NCBI GenBank assembly: GCA_030248215.1
Contig: JASANG010000356.1
Location: forward strand, 1 to 64,000
Length of the DNA stretch: 64,000 nucleotides
From: Enoplolaimus lenunculus
Lineage: Eukaryota; Nematoda; Enoplea; Enoplida; Thoracostomopsidae
Direction of reading: 5' to 3'
Of the stretch, positions 32,329 through 44,219 are shown piece after piece. A program made the position numbers and the translations under genes. The number at the start of each line of letters is the position of its first letter. Position 1 is the first letter of the stretch. Below the pieces are notes generated by a model. The model was not told the origin of the DNA. It made no database searches and saw nothing but the letters and a program-made list of their open reading frames with translations.

Positions 32329-32907
32329 TGACCAGGTTTTTGCGAATGGTGGTTATTTGTTGTCAGTTCAGTTGTCCGTTCAAAAAATCAACGAATATCA
32401 TGAAATATACAACGTTTGACGGTCGATATAGACGATATTGAACTGGGGACAATATTATTAGATGCCAGTGACGCCGTAATGTTAAGCAAATAGTTTGAAT
32501 TTGAAAAAAGCTGTCGTTGCAGATAAATTTACTCCAACGATCACTTATTAAAGTAAATTTTAATATGTTTTTGCTATGTTTGTATTAATGCTTAAAACAA
32601 CTTCATTGTAAAAAATCAGTGCAGAATGAGAGTAATGGATACGTCCATCCACTTACTGTAACTATTCCAAGATTTAGTCAAACATAAGTAAACCTTTGCT
32701 AGAATTGCATTTCGCATCTTTAGGGGGAGGGGTTAAAAGATAAATTTTTAATATTTAGTATGAAATATAATCGTAGGCATTTTTTAAGTTCTATAAACGT
32801 AACTCAAAATTGTAGCGTGGCTGTTCTTCATGCCGTCTTACAGCTTAAGGTACTTGCTTTTAGCAGGAAATGTTTCCTTCTCTACACATAACAATTTGAA
32901 AATAGAC
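32329..32907. other. upstream flank of the receptor gene
   Basis: This is probably the promoter/5' UTR side of the minus-strand receptor. No TATA or splice signal was assigned, and no other gene was found. Confidence 0.35.
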
Positions 32908-33654
32908 TTAAGCCGTACTCACACGTACAAGTTTTTGCCGCAAAAAATTTGCACGCGCTACTTGCATGTGCAAGTTTGGTCACCAAACAACCTTGATGCT
33001 CTTGTAGGTGCAAATTATTCCCTGGAATTCATTGTATTAAATTTTCGCACATATGAACGCAGTTGCAAGTCACCTGAATTTCTTGCACCTGCATTTTGAT
33101 TGCCCAATCGGAAACTACGTTGCTCACCGCTTCCAGACTTTTTGAATTAATTCAAGAAGCTTGAATTAATTCAAATATCAAACTTGTTTCATATTTCACA
33201 GTCTACGGCAATGGTGACGGGACTAGCGTTACATTTTCAAGCACTAAATAGAAACTGTAGGTATGAACGCGTTCTCAAGTCAAGAAGTTTCAAATAAAGC
33301 CTCCTTTACATATGAATGACTCTTGCAACTGAAATTTTCAGCTGCAAATTTTGTTAGAAAATTCATCCGGAGAGCTTACAACGGCAATTTATTCATGATG
33401 AATATGCGCCAAGAAATAATTCATAAGTATAAATAGCCTTGCAAATCGAATTAATATATCATCATTGGCTGAACTGATAATCGATAGCTTGTTTGATATT
33501 TATTGCAGTCGTCTGCAAATTATTCATTAAATTCATGTCAAGATCCAGAATGAAAATGAGGTTTTCTTGCAAATACTTACAGCAGCAAGTATTTCATGCA
33601 AAATGTAGCAGCGAGTTCTCACTACAAAAGCTTGCACGTGAGAATACTGCTTTA
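32908..33654. mobile_element. Harbinger-like inverted-repeat element, about 750 bp
   Basis: The inverted ends are AGCCGTACTCACACGTACAAG and CTTGCACGTGAGAATACTGCT, each bordered by TTA, as in PIF/Harbinger insertions. The interior is rich in TGCAAG/CTTGCA words. There is no transposase. A related piece may lie at 63640-63740. Confidence 0.6.
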
Positions 33655-33659
33655 GACAG

Positions 33660-35375
33660 AAGCGTAGGCTTTCACTTTGAAATAATATAAACAAGGATGT
33701 AGGGCTGAACCTTTACCAGTAAGCAATTTACCTTAGCGCAAGGAGTATACATACAAGTATCCGGCTTAACCGATTAATATCGATTTGAAACGCGAGCAAG
33801 CAATTTGTATTAACTGAACAGCTAAAGCTACATACTTGAGAATAAATTTAGCACAATTATAGAAAGCAATGAGCGATAAAGGTTTTGCTTGTTAATAACT
33901 CGCTTGAAACTTTTGTATAGATTTATTATATTTGCCGGCACTATAAAAGCATTACGAGCCGAGGCATAACTGTAGCAAAAAAATACCTGTAAGGTGTGGT
34001 TTTAAGCCCATAACTAATATTTTAACTATTATTTTTTATTCAATACATACGGTGGATTTTGAACTAAAAGCGCAGACCGTAGTAGTAGTAGCAGCTGTGA
34101 CAACAAAGACTTATAAAATCAATACAATACATCAAACGAGTTGTTAAGCGTGCATGAACGCTTATAAAGATAGTATCAAGCACTTGTACATTTGATACAT
34201 GGTGATTTGTCGGATCCATACTTAGCCGCGGACAAGGAGCTTATCATCCTGTTGAAAAATTTTAGGCCTACTAGAAAAGGTGTATAGTCCCGTAGCAAAT
34301 GGCATAAATCCTTTCACTGACCTCCTTAAACGCGTTTAGACCTCCTATAGCATGTTAAGCTGGCTACAAGCCTGTGTGAATTCTGTTCGAGATGGTTGTG
34401 GCATGGGTTCTTGTAGCATTGTGTGGTAGTTAGGTTAAATAACATTACAAGAATTATTGCAGGGTAAACAATGGTTTAATATGATCATAAATTAATAATT
34501 AATATTCCAAATTTGCGCTGAGATGTTGAATGTTGTGAATTATTACACGTTTCAATACATTTTTTAGAATATTTGGAAACTCTGTAAAACAATTTCTTAG
34601 TGCCATGCAACTAATTAATCACCTTATCTGTCTCGAACATTCAGATTTCTTTCCTTACTCTCAATTTTAAAAATTTACCATTTTTGGGCGCGTGCGTAGG
34701 CTAAGAGCCGGATCATGAGGTCTTGGTCCGTCCAAATTCATAACCTAAAAAGTCATTTTGAGTTAATATTTTACATCTTCCAAGCTGGTCAGCATAAGCC
34801 AGTATACCATATTCCCTTATTGGAATGACAATGCTCCGAATTCTATACTTCACAAGACCCGAACCAGTATGAAATTTTGGGGACGCAACTGGTTATTTTT
34901 AGCCGCAACATCATTTTTGTCTGCTGAAAATCTACAAGCAAACAGCTATCGTGCACGCGTGTGTGTAGTTAATAGATTATCTTAGCTTTTAGCTGATAAT
35001 TACTTTATTAGAAATTTGAAAATAAAACTAAAAAATCACAGAAATCTCGGCGTAATGAATTTTATACCATGCGCTCAAACAACTGTAAATATTTTTTACA
35101 AACACTCATTATGTGCCCAATCTCGTGTATTAAAATCTATTAATCCTTTTAATGGATAAACCCAAACAGATGGTACAAAGATGGCAATATCGTTGGTCAG
35201 TCAAGCTAAAACAGAATGCCAATCAAATGCGACCGTTAAATGGATAAAATACATGAATTTAATATACTTAGTAATTTATAGCAACCAAACAAAGCCAGAT
35301 TTGCTTTAATAATTTCACACTCGAAAAACATGCATTATCTGTTTAACGACATAAAAAAATTTTAAGTGATGATCT
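33660..35375. other. intergenic, nothing recognised
   Basis: AT-rich. A GTAGTAGTAGCAG run is near 34080. No exon, RNA gene or clear repeat was found. Confidence 0.4.
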
Positions 35376-35834
35376 GGCCAATGTATAGAACAGGGTAGTA
35401 ACATTCGTATAAACATATTCCTAAGGCTAAACCTAAGCCTATCAGGCTGAGCCTAAGGGCAAGGATGAGCTTATAACACTACACTGTAAATTCCAATGAG
35501 TTAATTAGTTAACTCAGACGGAAAGTTAATTATTTCTGAGTTAATAACAGAGCACTTTAACTCACTCTGAGTTGACTTGATTCTCACTGTGAGTTGAGTT
35601 GACTCTGGGTGAGTTGATTAATTCACTCAGAATGAATTGAATCAACTCAAAATTCTGAGTTCTGATAGTCCTAACTTAGATTGAGTGATTCAACTCATTC
35701 TGAGTTAAAATCAACTCACTAAAATTTACAGTGTAAGCCTAAGCTAAGCCTAAGCAAAAAAATTAGCCTAAAGGTTAAGCTTACTCTGTTGCAGTTCTAC
35801 AGTAAAACGTTCCGCTTCTGATCTTTACATGGTT
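35376..35834 (+). mobile_element. TTAGGC-carrying MITE, copy 10, split by a nested MITE
   Basis: The left half is TGGCCAATGTATAGAACAGGG, AACATATTCCTAAGGC and AACCTAAGCCTATCAGG. The right half is AAGCCTAAGCTAAGCCTAAGC, TTAGCCTAAAGGTTAAGC, GTAAAACGTTCCGCTTC and TGATCTTTACATGG. A TA-flanked element occupies 35482-35733. Confidence 0.85.
35482..35733. mobile_element. Tc1/mariner-type MITE nested in a TTAGGC-MITE
   Basis: 252 bp flanked by TA on both sides. The inverted ends are CACTGTAAATT and AATTTACAGTG, extended by TGAGTTA-like words. The interior is almost wholly made of AACTCA/TGAGTT words in both orientations. There is no coding capacity. Confidence 0.88.
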
Positions 35835-35839
35835 CATAA

Positions 35840-38130
35840 TTGTCAAGCTTGCAAAAATATCAATGCGGTTTGGAGAATTCTTATGCTAGTCACCTAAATG
35901 CAACAATAACCTTGGGACAGGCTAGTCAGCTGTTTAGATACAAAAGCCGAGTTACCAGACAGTTCAGGGTTTTCGTGACTGAGATATTTAGTCACACGCT
36001 GTGTTGATGGTCCTTAGGTTAACAGTTCTCACCTTACTTGTGCGTTCTGCCGAGTCGAATTTTGGAAATTGGAACATCGTTTAACCCATAATACATTGAA
36101 CTCTGCACGAATTCAAAACTGCTATCCAACTAAGAGCCGCGCTACGACAACCGTGCACTTGTATTTTGAGTATAATAAGCGTTGAGCAATGCAAAGACAC
36201 GGCGCCGCAATGTATTGCCGCAAAACGGCACATTAAATGCGGTGAGGGTTATTAAAATACAACCCACAGAAGTGTTATAAATTGTTGAAAATCCTACATG
36301 AAGCCGAACGTTTTAAAACAAAGCTTTGAAATCAAATTAGCTTTTGAAAACTAAAAATGTAGTGCAAAAATGGTTATTTTTTAAATAGTGTTGATCAACA
36401 AGCTTCCAAAAATATCAAATTTAGCTTGAACAATTGGTGTAGTGATCAATCCAAATATAACCAACACCCTGGAATAGGTTTGTTTGAGGCAGTTGTGGTG
36501 CGGTGCGAACGACTCATGAAAATGTTGCGGAGCACTGTCTTAGAAAACAGTTATCCAGTGAATCCACTGGAAATATATGGATGCTCTACAACCGTTAAAG
36601 CAAAATTCACAATATCATGCGCACATCAGGTACATTTTTAGCGGGGCCAGTGATGGTCATTATGACGCCTTTTTACCTTCAACGGATTGGACACTTATAC
36701 TTTTTGGATCCGGTATGCTTGACACTGAAACATTTTTATTCTGATCATCGTCGGAAACAGAAGCACAGTAAAGCCAGCTTTAAATCAAATCACCACAAAT
36801 TTGTTCGTGCCCCAAATAGCGAATATGAGTACAACCACTTTAACCATTCATAAACCAAATCATAAAAAACCAGGTTCACATCGACCTTCACACCGACACA
36901 GTGTGAACGTAATAAAATGGGTGGAGCGAACCATAAAATGACAATATTTTTGTATACCTGCATGAAAGGAAGCTAAAGCATAATAACAGCATCCCACGTT
37001 GCGTACATGGTTTGAGTAATTTTTTAATAAATCAAAGAGTTAAAATAGTTAATTTCTAAACAAGAGTGTTTTATTTTACAAAGTAGGATATATTTTGCCG
37101 AAAATTTTAATACAGACGAGAAGAAAAGCATACTTTAATACGCTTGAAAATGTGACCTATATAGAATTGTATAATCGAAAATGATTTTCTAGCTTTATAC
37201 AATCGTTTTTTAAAAAACATGTCAATGATGCAGGTTATACCCTTGTGAAACGAAATCCTGGCACATTACCTCTGTACCGCCATACGAGAGCAAAAAACTG
37301 CGTGATTCAATCAAGGACAAACAACGGTTTCGTTGCATACGAGTTTCAATAGATTTTTCCGGGGTTTAGTATCTGATTAATTTTGTCAATATTTTGACAT
37401 AGGGATTTTTTAATCTATTCCGCGAAAAAATTTGTCGACTGTAAAGAACAAGAACACATTAATGAGGGCGACTCCAGGTGTAGTGCCTCAGTGAATTTTA
37501 AGGTATGCAAAGTTACTACTGTAAATAGATCAATAAACATGGGGCCTGGGTGCATAAGGGGAGCAATTGAGAGCATTTGCTGAAATATGATTTCCGTTTA
37601 TCCTAACGACGGCATGGAGGCTGTTTTTTTGGAAAAGTAATTTATTGATCGGCTACTTAATTTAAGAATTTTTGGTAATTCACTATGCAACCGGATTACA
37701 TTTATCGATATTCTAAGATAGCTATTAAGAAATTGGTTTTTAAGATTTTAGGTAAAAATTGGAACATATTACATTTTTGAGTGTGCAGCAGCAAAACTCG
37801 GATTCATTCAAACCTCAGATGATAACGAATTTGGTCAAATCTATTCATAAAGATTTAAACGCACACCGTCTCCTTAACCCTTTTAGAGATTTGCTTGTTG
37901 ATTTAAAGCTTGACAGAGCGTATCTCATCGTTCCTGGCCTGAATAAGACATAATTATTATGCAGACGTGCCTGCTAATCTTGGGTAAAAATATTTTAAAA
38001 GCAATCGATTTTTGTCGAAAAAATACATCTGAAGGCAAAATCGTACCATGATTTTAGTAACATGTCTTCTAGATTTCATATTGAAATTTCAAAAACTAAG
38101 TGTACCTCTATTCTATTACTGGTAACCGCA
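35840..38130. other. intergenic, nothing recognised
   Basis: Several 60-80-codon frames (for example 36426-36853 plus) lack family similarity, good splice context or codon bias. No RNA gene was seen. Confidence 0.4.
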
Positions 38131-38134
38131 CGTC

Positions 38135-38475
38135 AGGGTGCAACCGGAGGCGAAAAATACCGTTGCCGGAGCCGGATGTCAATGAAACTTGTCGGAGCCG
38201 GAGACGAGGCGAAATTAGGTAGTAAATATGATAGTTTATTAGTTAATTTTAGCCAATATCTGCTTTATGTTGTTAAGTTGTTTGGTTTCTTCCTGAAAAT
38301 TGTTACATAAAGTAAGACGAATCGCGCTAAACAGAAAAATTTTGCAACATTATGCAAAATTTTACTTCCAAAATTACCGGAACCTTTGGCAAAAATTCTA
38401 CCGGAGCCGGAGCCAGAGCTGGAGGCTGATTTTCTGCCGAAGCCGGAGGCAGACTTCCGGTTGTACAATGCCGTC
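38135..38475. mobile_element. CCGGA-ended hAT-like element, 340 bp
   Basis: The left end is CAGGGTGCAACCGGAGGCG and the right end is AGACTTCCGGTTGTACAATG. The flanks CCGCACGT and CCGTCCGT agree at 6 of 8. Near the right end are stacked ACCGGAGCCGGAGCC words, which read as a Pro/Glu-like frame by chance. The right 150 bp recur at 61540-61690 and the whole layout recurs at 2819-3162. Confidence 0.65.
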
Positions 38476-39519
38476 CGTATATTTTTAAATACTGATAATA
38501 GAATGTTGTATTGTTACACAGAATGGCATCGTGAATATTCACTAGCGGATGCAGCGAGGGGGGAACACACTCCACCGGTCAGAAAATGTTTTGTGATAAA
38601 ATGGTAGGTCCTACCTTACTATTTTCTCCCACAGAAACTTAGCACATATATTGCATACCGCAAAAAATGCGTTTCGTAACTTTTGCCAACCCGCCACCTG
38701 CCAGAAATTTCTCGATCCGCCGCTGTAAAGATGCAATGCAGAAAGGCATTCACTTTTAACTTTGGGCGCCTGCAGAATATTGGTTTATAATGTGCTCGCA
38801 GAGGTAGACAGCACAAAAATTGCATCAACCGAAAAAAAATCAAATTGCTGTACCCAGGAATCTATACTTTTATAAAAAAATTCTTTAGCCTATTTAACGT
38901 TGAATCTTGCACATTTCTAAAGGCATCCGTGCTCCCAACCCGTCAAACAAGCGACGGCATACAAATATTATTGCGTGTTATACTTAAATTCTAACATTTT
39001 CGTCAAAACAGCAAAGCAAGGGTTTGAGAAGCGTGTCGAATGTTAATGCTCTTTTGGTTAGCTGATATAATTGAACTTGTTCTTAACAGAAATTTGGCTG
39101 CGGTTATAAACCGACATAAAGTAAGAGCTTGTATTAGTCAAAACAGATTCGAAATATATTATGAAACAGCAATTGATTTTGTGCTTTGTACTCAGATTTT
39201 TGAGATACAATTTTTCGCTAAATAGTTTTCTTTCGCTAAGCTGAGCTTTCTTTCGTTATACCTAAGCAGCAGTAAACGAAAACTGATATAATCGGCGGAC
39301 ATTTAATTAGCACCTTCGGAGCTTTCTTGCTCGGTGTTTTTATTAATTTCTGCAGCAAAAAGAAGCATAGCCTCTAATTTAAAAAACATATTTGCTTCAC
39401 AGGTTCAAAATTTGCACGATTGTCAGTATTATACGCGTATAAATTTTAGACAAATATCGTTATATTAATCTTCATTTCAATACCGGATTCACTCTTTGTG
39501 CCATAAAACGACTTGTGTA

Positions 39520-39960
39520 ATGTAGTGACCCGAATAAAAGGGGTGGGGGACTGATATTTATTTGGCCTCTCCAGAGGGAACCCTTCTTGTTATTCGGTTA
39601 CGGACTGTTATTTATTTTTAACCCACGCTCCGCCACCCTTCGTTACTGATATATATCCGGTAGTGCAATTATCCGTTGAATTAAACGTATATTTGTTTTG
39701 CGTCAATAGCTTGAGCGATAATGCAAGGTTATGCTTAGGAATGTACTTTCAAAATTTAAGTACGTTTTAACGTTTTGAACTCAAATTATTCGGTCCTGGA
39801 GTCATTTATGCGCTACAATTAGGGATAATTGACACGTATGGACTCTAATTAAGGTTTAGGAACTCTACTCGCTTACGGACTCTTATTAGGGATACAGACT
39901 TCTATTGATTGGGACTCAAAATGGAAACCCCCTATTATTACCCCCCTCATAATTTAAACC
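39520..39960 (+). repeat. GTAGTGACCCGAATAA dispersed repeat, copy 2 with a second block
   Basis: GTAGTGACCCGAATAAAAGGG, ATTTATTTGGCCTCTCCAGA and TTATTTTTAACCC mirror 4490-4612. At 39826-39955, GGACTCT words and GGGACTCAAAATGG then CCCCCTATTATTACCCC match the right part of 51523-51682, so the two blocks probably belong to one longer element. Confidence 0.6.
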
Positions 39961-41035
39961 TCTAGAAGGCGATAAATTCCTATTTACGTTTTAAAACAAA
40001 TTTTATGACTCTAAAATCTTGTAGCGCCAACGCGAGTACGCTTAGTTCCGAAGAGCAAATTGGAATGTTCGATTCGTTTTCCAGTACAAATTACCATATT
40101 TATAATGTTTATAAAAAATAAACAATTTAGAACGTGAAGCAACCTACAACATTTGAAGTGCTGCGCTGCAAATTAAGCGATATTTATTATGCAACCGACT
40201 TCCGGTGCACGCGAATACACAAAACTAGGCATAGCTGAAAGACAACCCCGACTATAAGCGCTAAATGTTTACATTTATCACAGTATTTTGTGGATATTAG
40301 TTAAAATTTCAACTTCTCACTAAAAAAACCAGCTTAAATTTGCGACAAGTGTGCTTTCATGTGACATTTGAAATAAAATATAACAATGATGCTATGATAT
40401 TGAGTAAAATTACTTTGTACATATTTCATACGTCACTTGGTGAATTGATGCGTCTAATGCTGGAATTGATTTTAGTCAATATTATAAGCGCCCGAAAATG
40501 AAATCAATTGGCATCGCGTGTACAAGTTTTATTGTAAAGGATGCATAAACACAAAAGAAAAGCTTAGCTGCTCGTAACGCCTTTACCATGGTTAAACGTG
40601 ATTAATTCCTCAGCTTCTGAAGTATAAATATTTCACTCATTCTCCTACATGTACGAAAGTGCTTAAAACACCAAATTTAAAAAAGTATGCAAATTGTAAA
40701 AGGTTTTCAACATTTTTTCCGTCTGTATGTCACAAAGACCATAAAAACGCTACTTAAATATATAAAATTTCAATTAAAACAGCAACTATTATTATAGCAA
40801 AGCATGGAACTCAAACATCAGCAATAATTCAAGGTACTAAATAAGGGCTTCCAATTCAACGCTGGTATAACAGTCCATCCAGATCGTTTTGCGTGACCTT
40901 TAATAACACTGATGCTTTCAAGTATATAAAACTCTCACAATGTGTTACCAAACTGTACCATTTGAAACTTCTATTTTATTGTGTATACTAACCTACATCA
41001 CTAGTGAGAACTATTCAAAATAATTATGAATTAAA
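39961..41035. other. intergenic, nothing recognised
   Basis: No convincing gene, RNA or element end. Confidence 0.4.
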
Positions 41036-41135
41036 TATCTATATACATGTATTAATATGTACATATATATGTATATATTATATATATATATATTTATATA
41101 TATATATTTATATATATTAATATATTAATATATTA
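41036..41135. repeat. AT/TATATTTA simple-sequence tract
   Basis: Alternating TA runs with ATATATTTATAT and ATTAATATATTAATATATTA words over 100 bp. Slippage-prone low complexity. Confidence 0.9.
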
Positions 41136-41805
41136 TCCAAGTTTCAGAGTTTAAGTGGCCGTTCTTTTAAACCCGGAGTTCTCTATCACAGACAATTTTC
41201 ACGAATCGGCTCTCCAGGTTATAAACCACTTGAAGTGGTGCCTGCGTTCTCATTCATAGAAAAATTGCCTACAGCCTTACATAAAAAATTAACCACAAAC
41301 AATGATGGAACAAGTAATTCCTGATGAGGGGGGCGGAACAAGAATACTTTGATGGGGGCAGAGCAAAACGTTCCTGATGTGGGCACACGCAATAATTATA
41401 GTGAATAAACGCATGTGAAGCGAACGAAAAGTAAAGCGCAATATTAGCAGCACTATAAATTTTCACGGGAAACATAGAATTTAATCCCTGTTAGGACGAA
41501 GCTAAACCTGGATTAGTCTCGATAGGATAAACCTGTGACCACAAAATATTCCCTCATAATCTATTGAGTGTTTTATCGCTGTCCTCAAGTTTTGCCGTAT
41601 TGTTTATTTCGAAACCTTTCACAGCTGGTAAAATACCAAGATTCGGCAAGCATTGTGTATTATGTATACCTGTACCCAATGGAGTACCGCAGCATTTAGA
41701 GTGGTCGGCTTTTCTAAACAATATAAAAAATATTGATATTTACGATACAATCGACAAATCGTAAAGCCATGGTTCAATAAGGTAGCTTTTCCTACAGTAA
41801 TAAGA

Positions 41806-41990
41806 GGGCCAATGTTACTTTGAGTTGTGTAACACTAGATTAAGCGTATTCCTAAGCCTAAGTCTAAGCGTTGCAAAAATGTGTTCCTAAGCCTAAGCCT
41901 AAGCCTAAGCAAAAAATGTAATCTAGAATCAAAACCTACTCTTTTATAGACCCACCAGAAACCTGGACGCCCCGTAAATGAACACGGGTC
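41806..41990 (+). mobile_element. TTAGGC-carrying MITE, copy 11
   Basis: The end GGGCCAATGTTACTTTGAG bridges the family to the 6721-7004 element. Then come GCGTATTCCTAAGCCTAAG, CCTAAGCCTAAGCCTAAGCC, an A run and a worn right arm with CCACCAGAAACCTGGACGCCC. Confidence 0.8.
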
Positions 41991-41999
41991 GTAATAAGT

Positions 42000-44050
42000 A
42001 TGGAATGGGTGGCAAAGTTGCCTTTACCCCTTTTTCGTTACAAATCTACACTTACATTTGCTTTTTATATTTTACCGGTCACAGATTTCCGTTGCGTGGT
42101 CTCAAGTTAATTTTTTTCAAACTTTTTTTTGCATTTAAACTTTCAAATATTGGTTGGTACGGTAATACCGGAAATGTATTCAAAGATTTGAGCACATTAA
42201 AAAGGTGTTCGAAGTCATACAGAGAGTAAAAATTGAATTAGCGTACCTGATGTGTAAATGCGGTGTTTAGTTTTTTAAAAGACTTGCTGTAAACACTTCA
42301 AAAAAGTATACTACCAGGACCGCAGCCGGCTGCAAAATGCTAGAAAGGCAACAAATTTGGGGATATGCTTACGAAGGATTCACGACACTTTCTCACATTT
42401 ATGCCCACAGTTCTTCAACGGTTAATTTATTGAAGAACCATTCAAGGAATAACTATAATGACATTGTGTGCTGCTGTTAGTATACTCAAGAATGCATGAT
42501 ACCAGAGTGTGCAACTCTTGTAGTTCCGCGTGGTACAAAGTGTACCAACCGGCGTTGCGTTTTTGGCCGACACACTCTTGTTCAGAAAATGGTCGCTGTC
42601 ATATGCAATTATAAGCGAAGCAATTTTTGATGCCAGATACATTAAGTGTCATGGTTGGCACAGGTTGTACACTCCTTTAAATAAATTGGGAAAGGCTAAA
42701 AACGCAACGCGTGCCGGGTACATTTTTTTACACAAAATGTACCCAGTTGTTTACTCTTGTTGAAGTAGGCGTCATTCACTCTTGGTATACTTAACCAACC
42801 ATTTCCAAAGTTGAAAGGAAAAATTCTAGAAAAATATGACTAAATTTACCCGAAAAGTATCAAGTTAGACTTGACGTGAAATTTTTGTAAATTGGTCCAA
42901 AAATATTTGAGACGCGTTGAGATCCAAGCCACCTTGGCTACGGTCCTACGCCTAACTATTCGACGCAGTGGAATTACAATTGCAAGAAACTGCGTTTTGC
43001 AAATAAGCGTACAATTCACGCACAAAGTACCAACACTACACTGTAGTATAGCCGCGTTTGTTGTCTCAAGTCAAAAATGAACCTAAAGTTCACTTTAACG
43101 GAATGTAATTTTAGTAAAAAAAATGTAGTAGGAAAAATGATTTCTTAAAATTTCCAACGGTGTAGAACAAAAACTATTCGCTAATGAAAAAGGCAATTGG
43201 AACAAATATTAAATACCACTTTTAATGCGGCAAAGCTTCAAATTGAGTTCAGAAGTGTTTTTACTGCTTAGGACAAAGGTAAGCTTGCCAAAACACGACT
43301 TGAGTCGACCTATGACTTAACTCGATTTTGGACTTGTGTTCAAATAGACAGTTATATTTTAAAAACAACTGACACACTTCCAGCAGCTGAAAGGATCAAC
43401 CATTACAAACTTAATACCACTCGCATTAGCAAATCAATGCATACTTCTACCACGGTGCATAAAATTTGCACAAAATTAATTTCATGTTAAATATAAAATC
43501 TTTGATTTAAATGACAAAGCAACAAAACTTACGTAAAAACTTGCAATTAAGTTTAGAATAACAGTCGAGTCAATGCTACACCAGTTTGAAATATAATTAT
43601 ATTTCAATGAGTATTAGATTAGTGTTGCGTTCAAATGAAGGCATAACCATCATAAAGCACACTTCACACACCATTCCAGTTTGGAAAACATGCGCAGATT
43701 ATATATTAAAACCCGTGGACTAAATACGGGTCCCAATGGGACAAACTGTTTTTCAAAATGGTTTCAGAAATGACTACGCGTGTGAAAACTCGTAAACGAA
43801 TCTGTTGACAGCGATTACCCTGTTCGAATAACGCCATTCTACGCAAACATCCAACGTATATGAATATCAAAAGGTAGCGAAAAGCTTTGATCAGGCAATT
43901 ACCTTGTGAAATTTAATACATTTGAGGTTACAAAACTAGCGATTACCAAATGAGAAATACCAAAATTATTCCATAAAATACAAAAACTTGAATTGTGAGT
44001 TGTATAATCACAACTGTGTTTAGCACCTATCACCAGTGCACCAGGTTTCA
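42000..44050. other. intergenic, nothing recognised
   Basis: Short frames only. No splice-linked exons or RNA genes. Confidence 0.4.
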
Positions 44051-44053
44051 AAA

Positions 44054-44212
44054 GCCCGTCCATGTAAAGATCACGGGCATACCGTTTTTCCATGGGACTA
44101 CAATAGAACAAGTTTAAGCTTTACACTAATTATTGCTTACGTCGAACCTTACGATTTTAAGTGTTGGGTTATCCTTATGCTTAGGCTTAGGCATATGCTT
44201 AGTGTTACAGAC
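44054..44212 (-). mobile_element. TTAGGC-carrying MITE, copy 12 (right end truncated)
   Basis: CCCGTCCATGTAAAGATCACG, GGGACTACAATAGAACAAG, TTATGCTTAGGCTTAGGC, ATATGCTTAGTGTTACAG. The GGCC end is missing on the right. Confidence 0.75.
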
Positions 44213-44219
44213 CAGATCT

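Noticed and set aside
36426-36853. Two overlapping frames as exons of one gene
   Set aside because: No GT/AG pair joins them sensibly and neither resembles a known protein.
38376-38470. Proline/glutamate-rich peptide frame
   Set aside because: It is produced by stacked CCGGAG words at a hAT-like element end.
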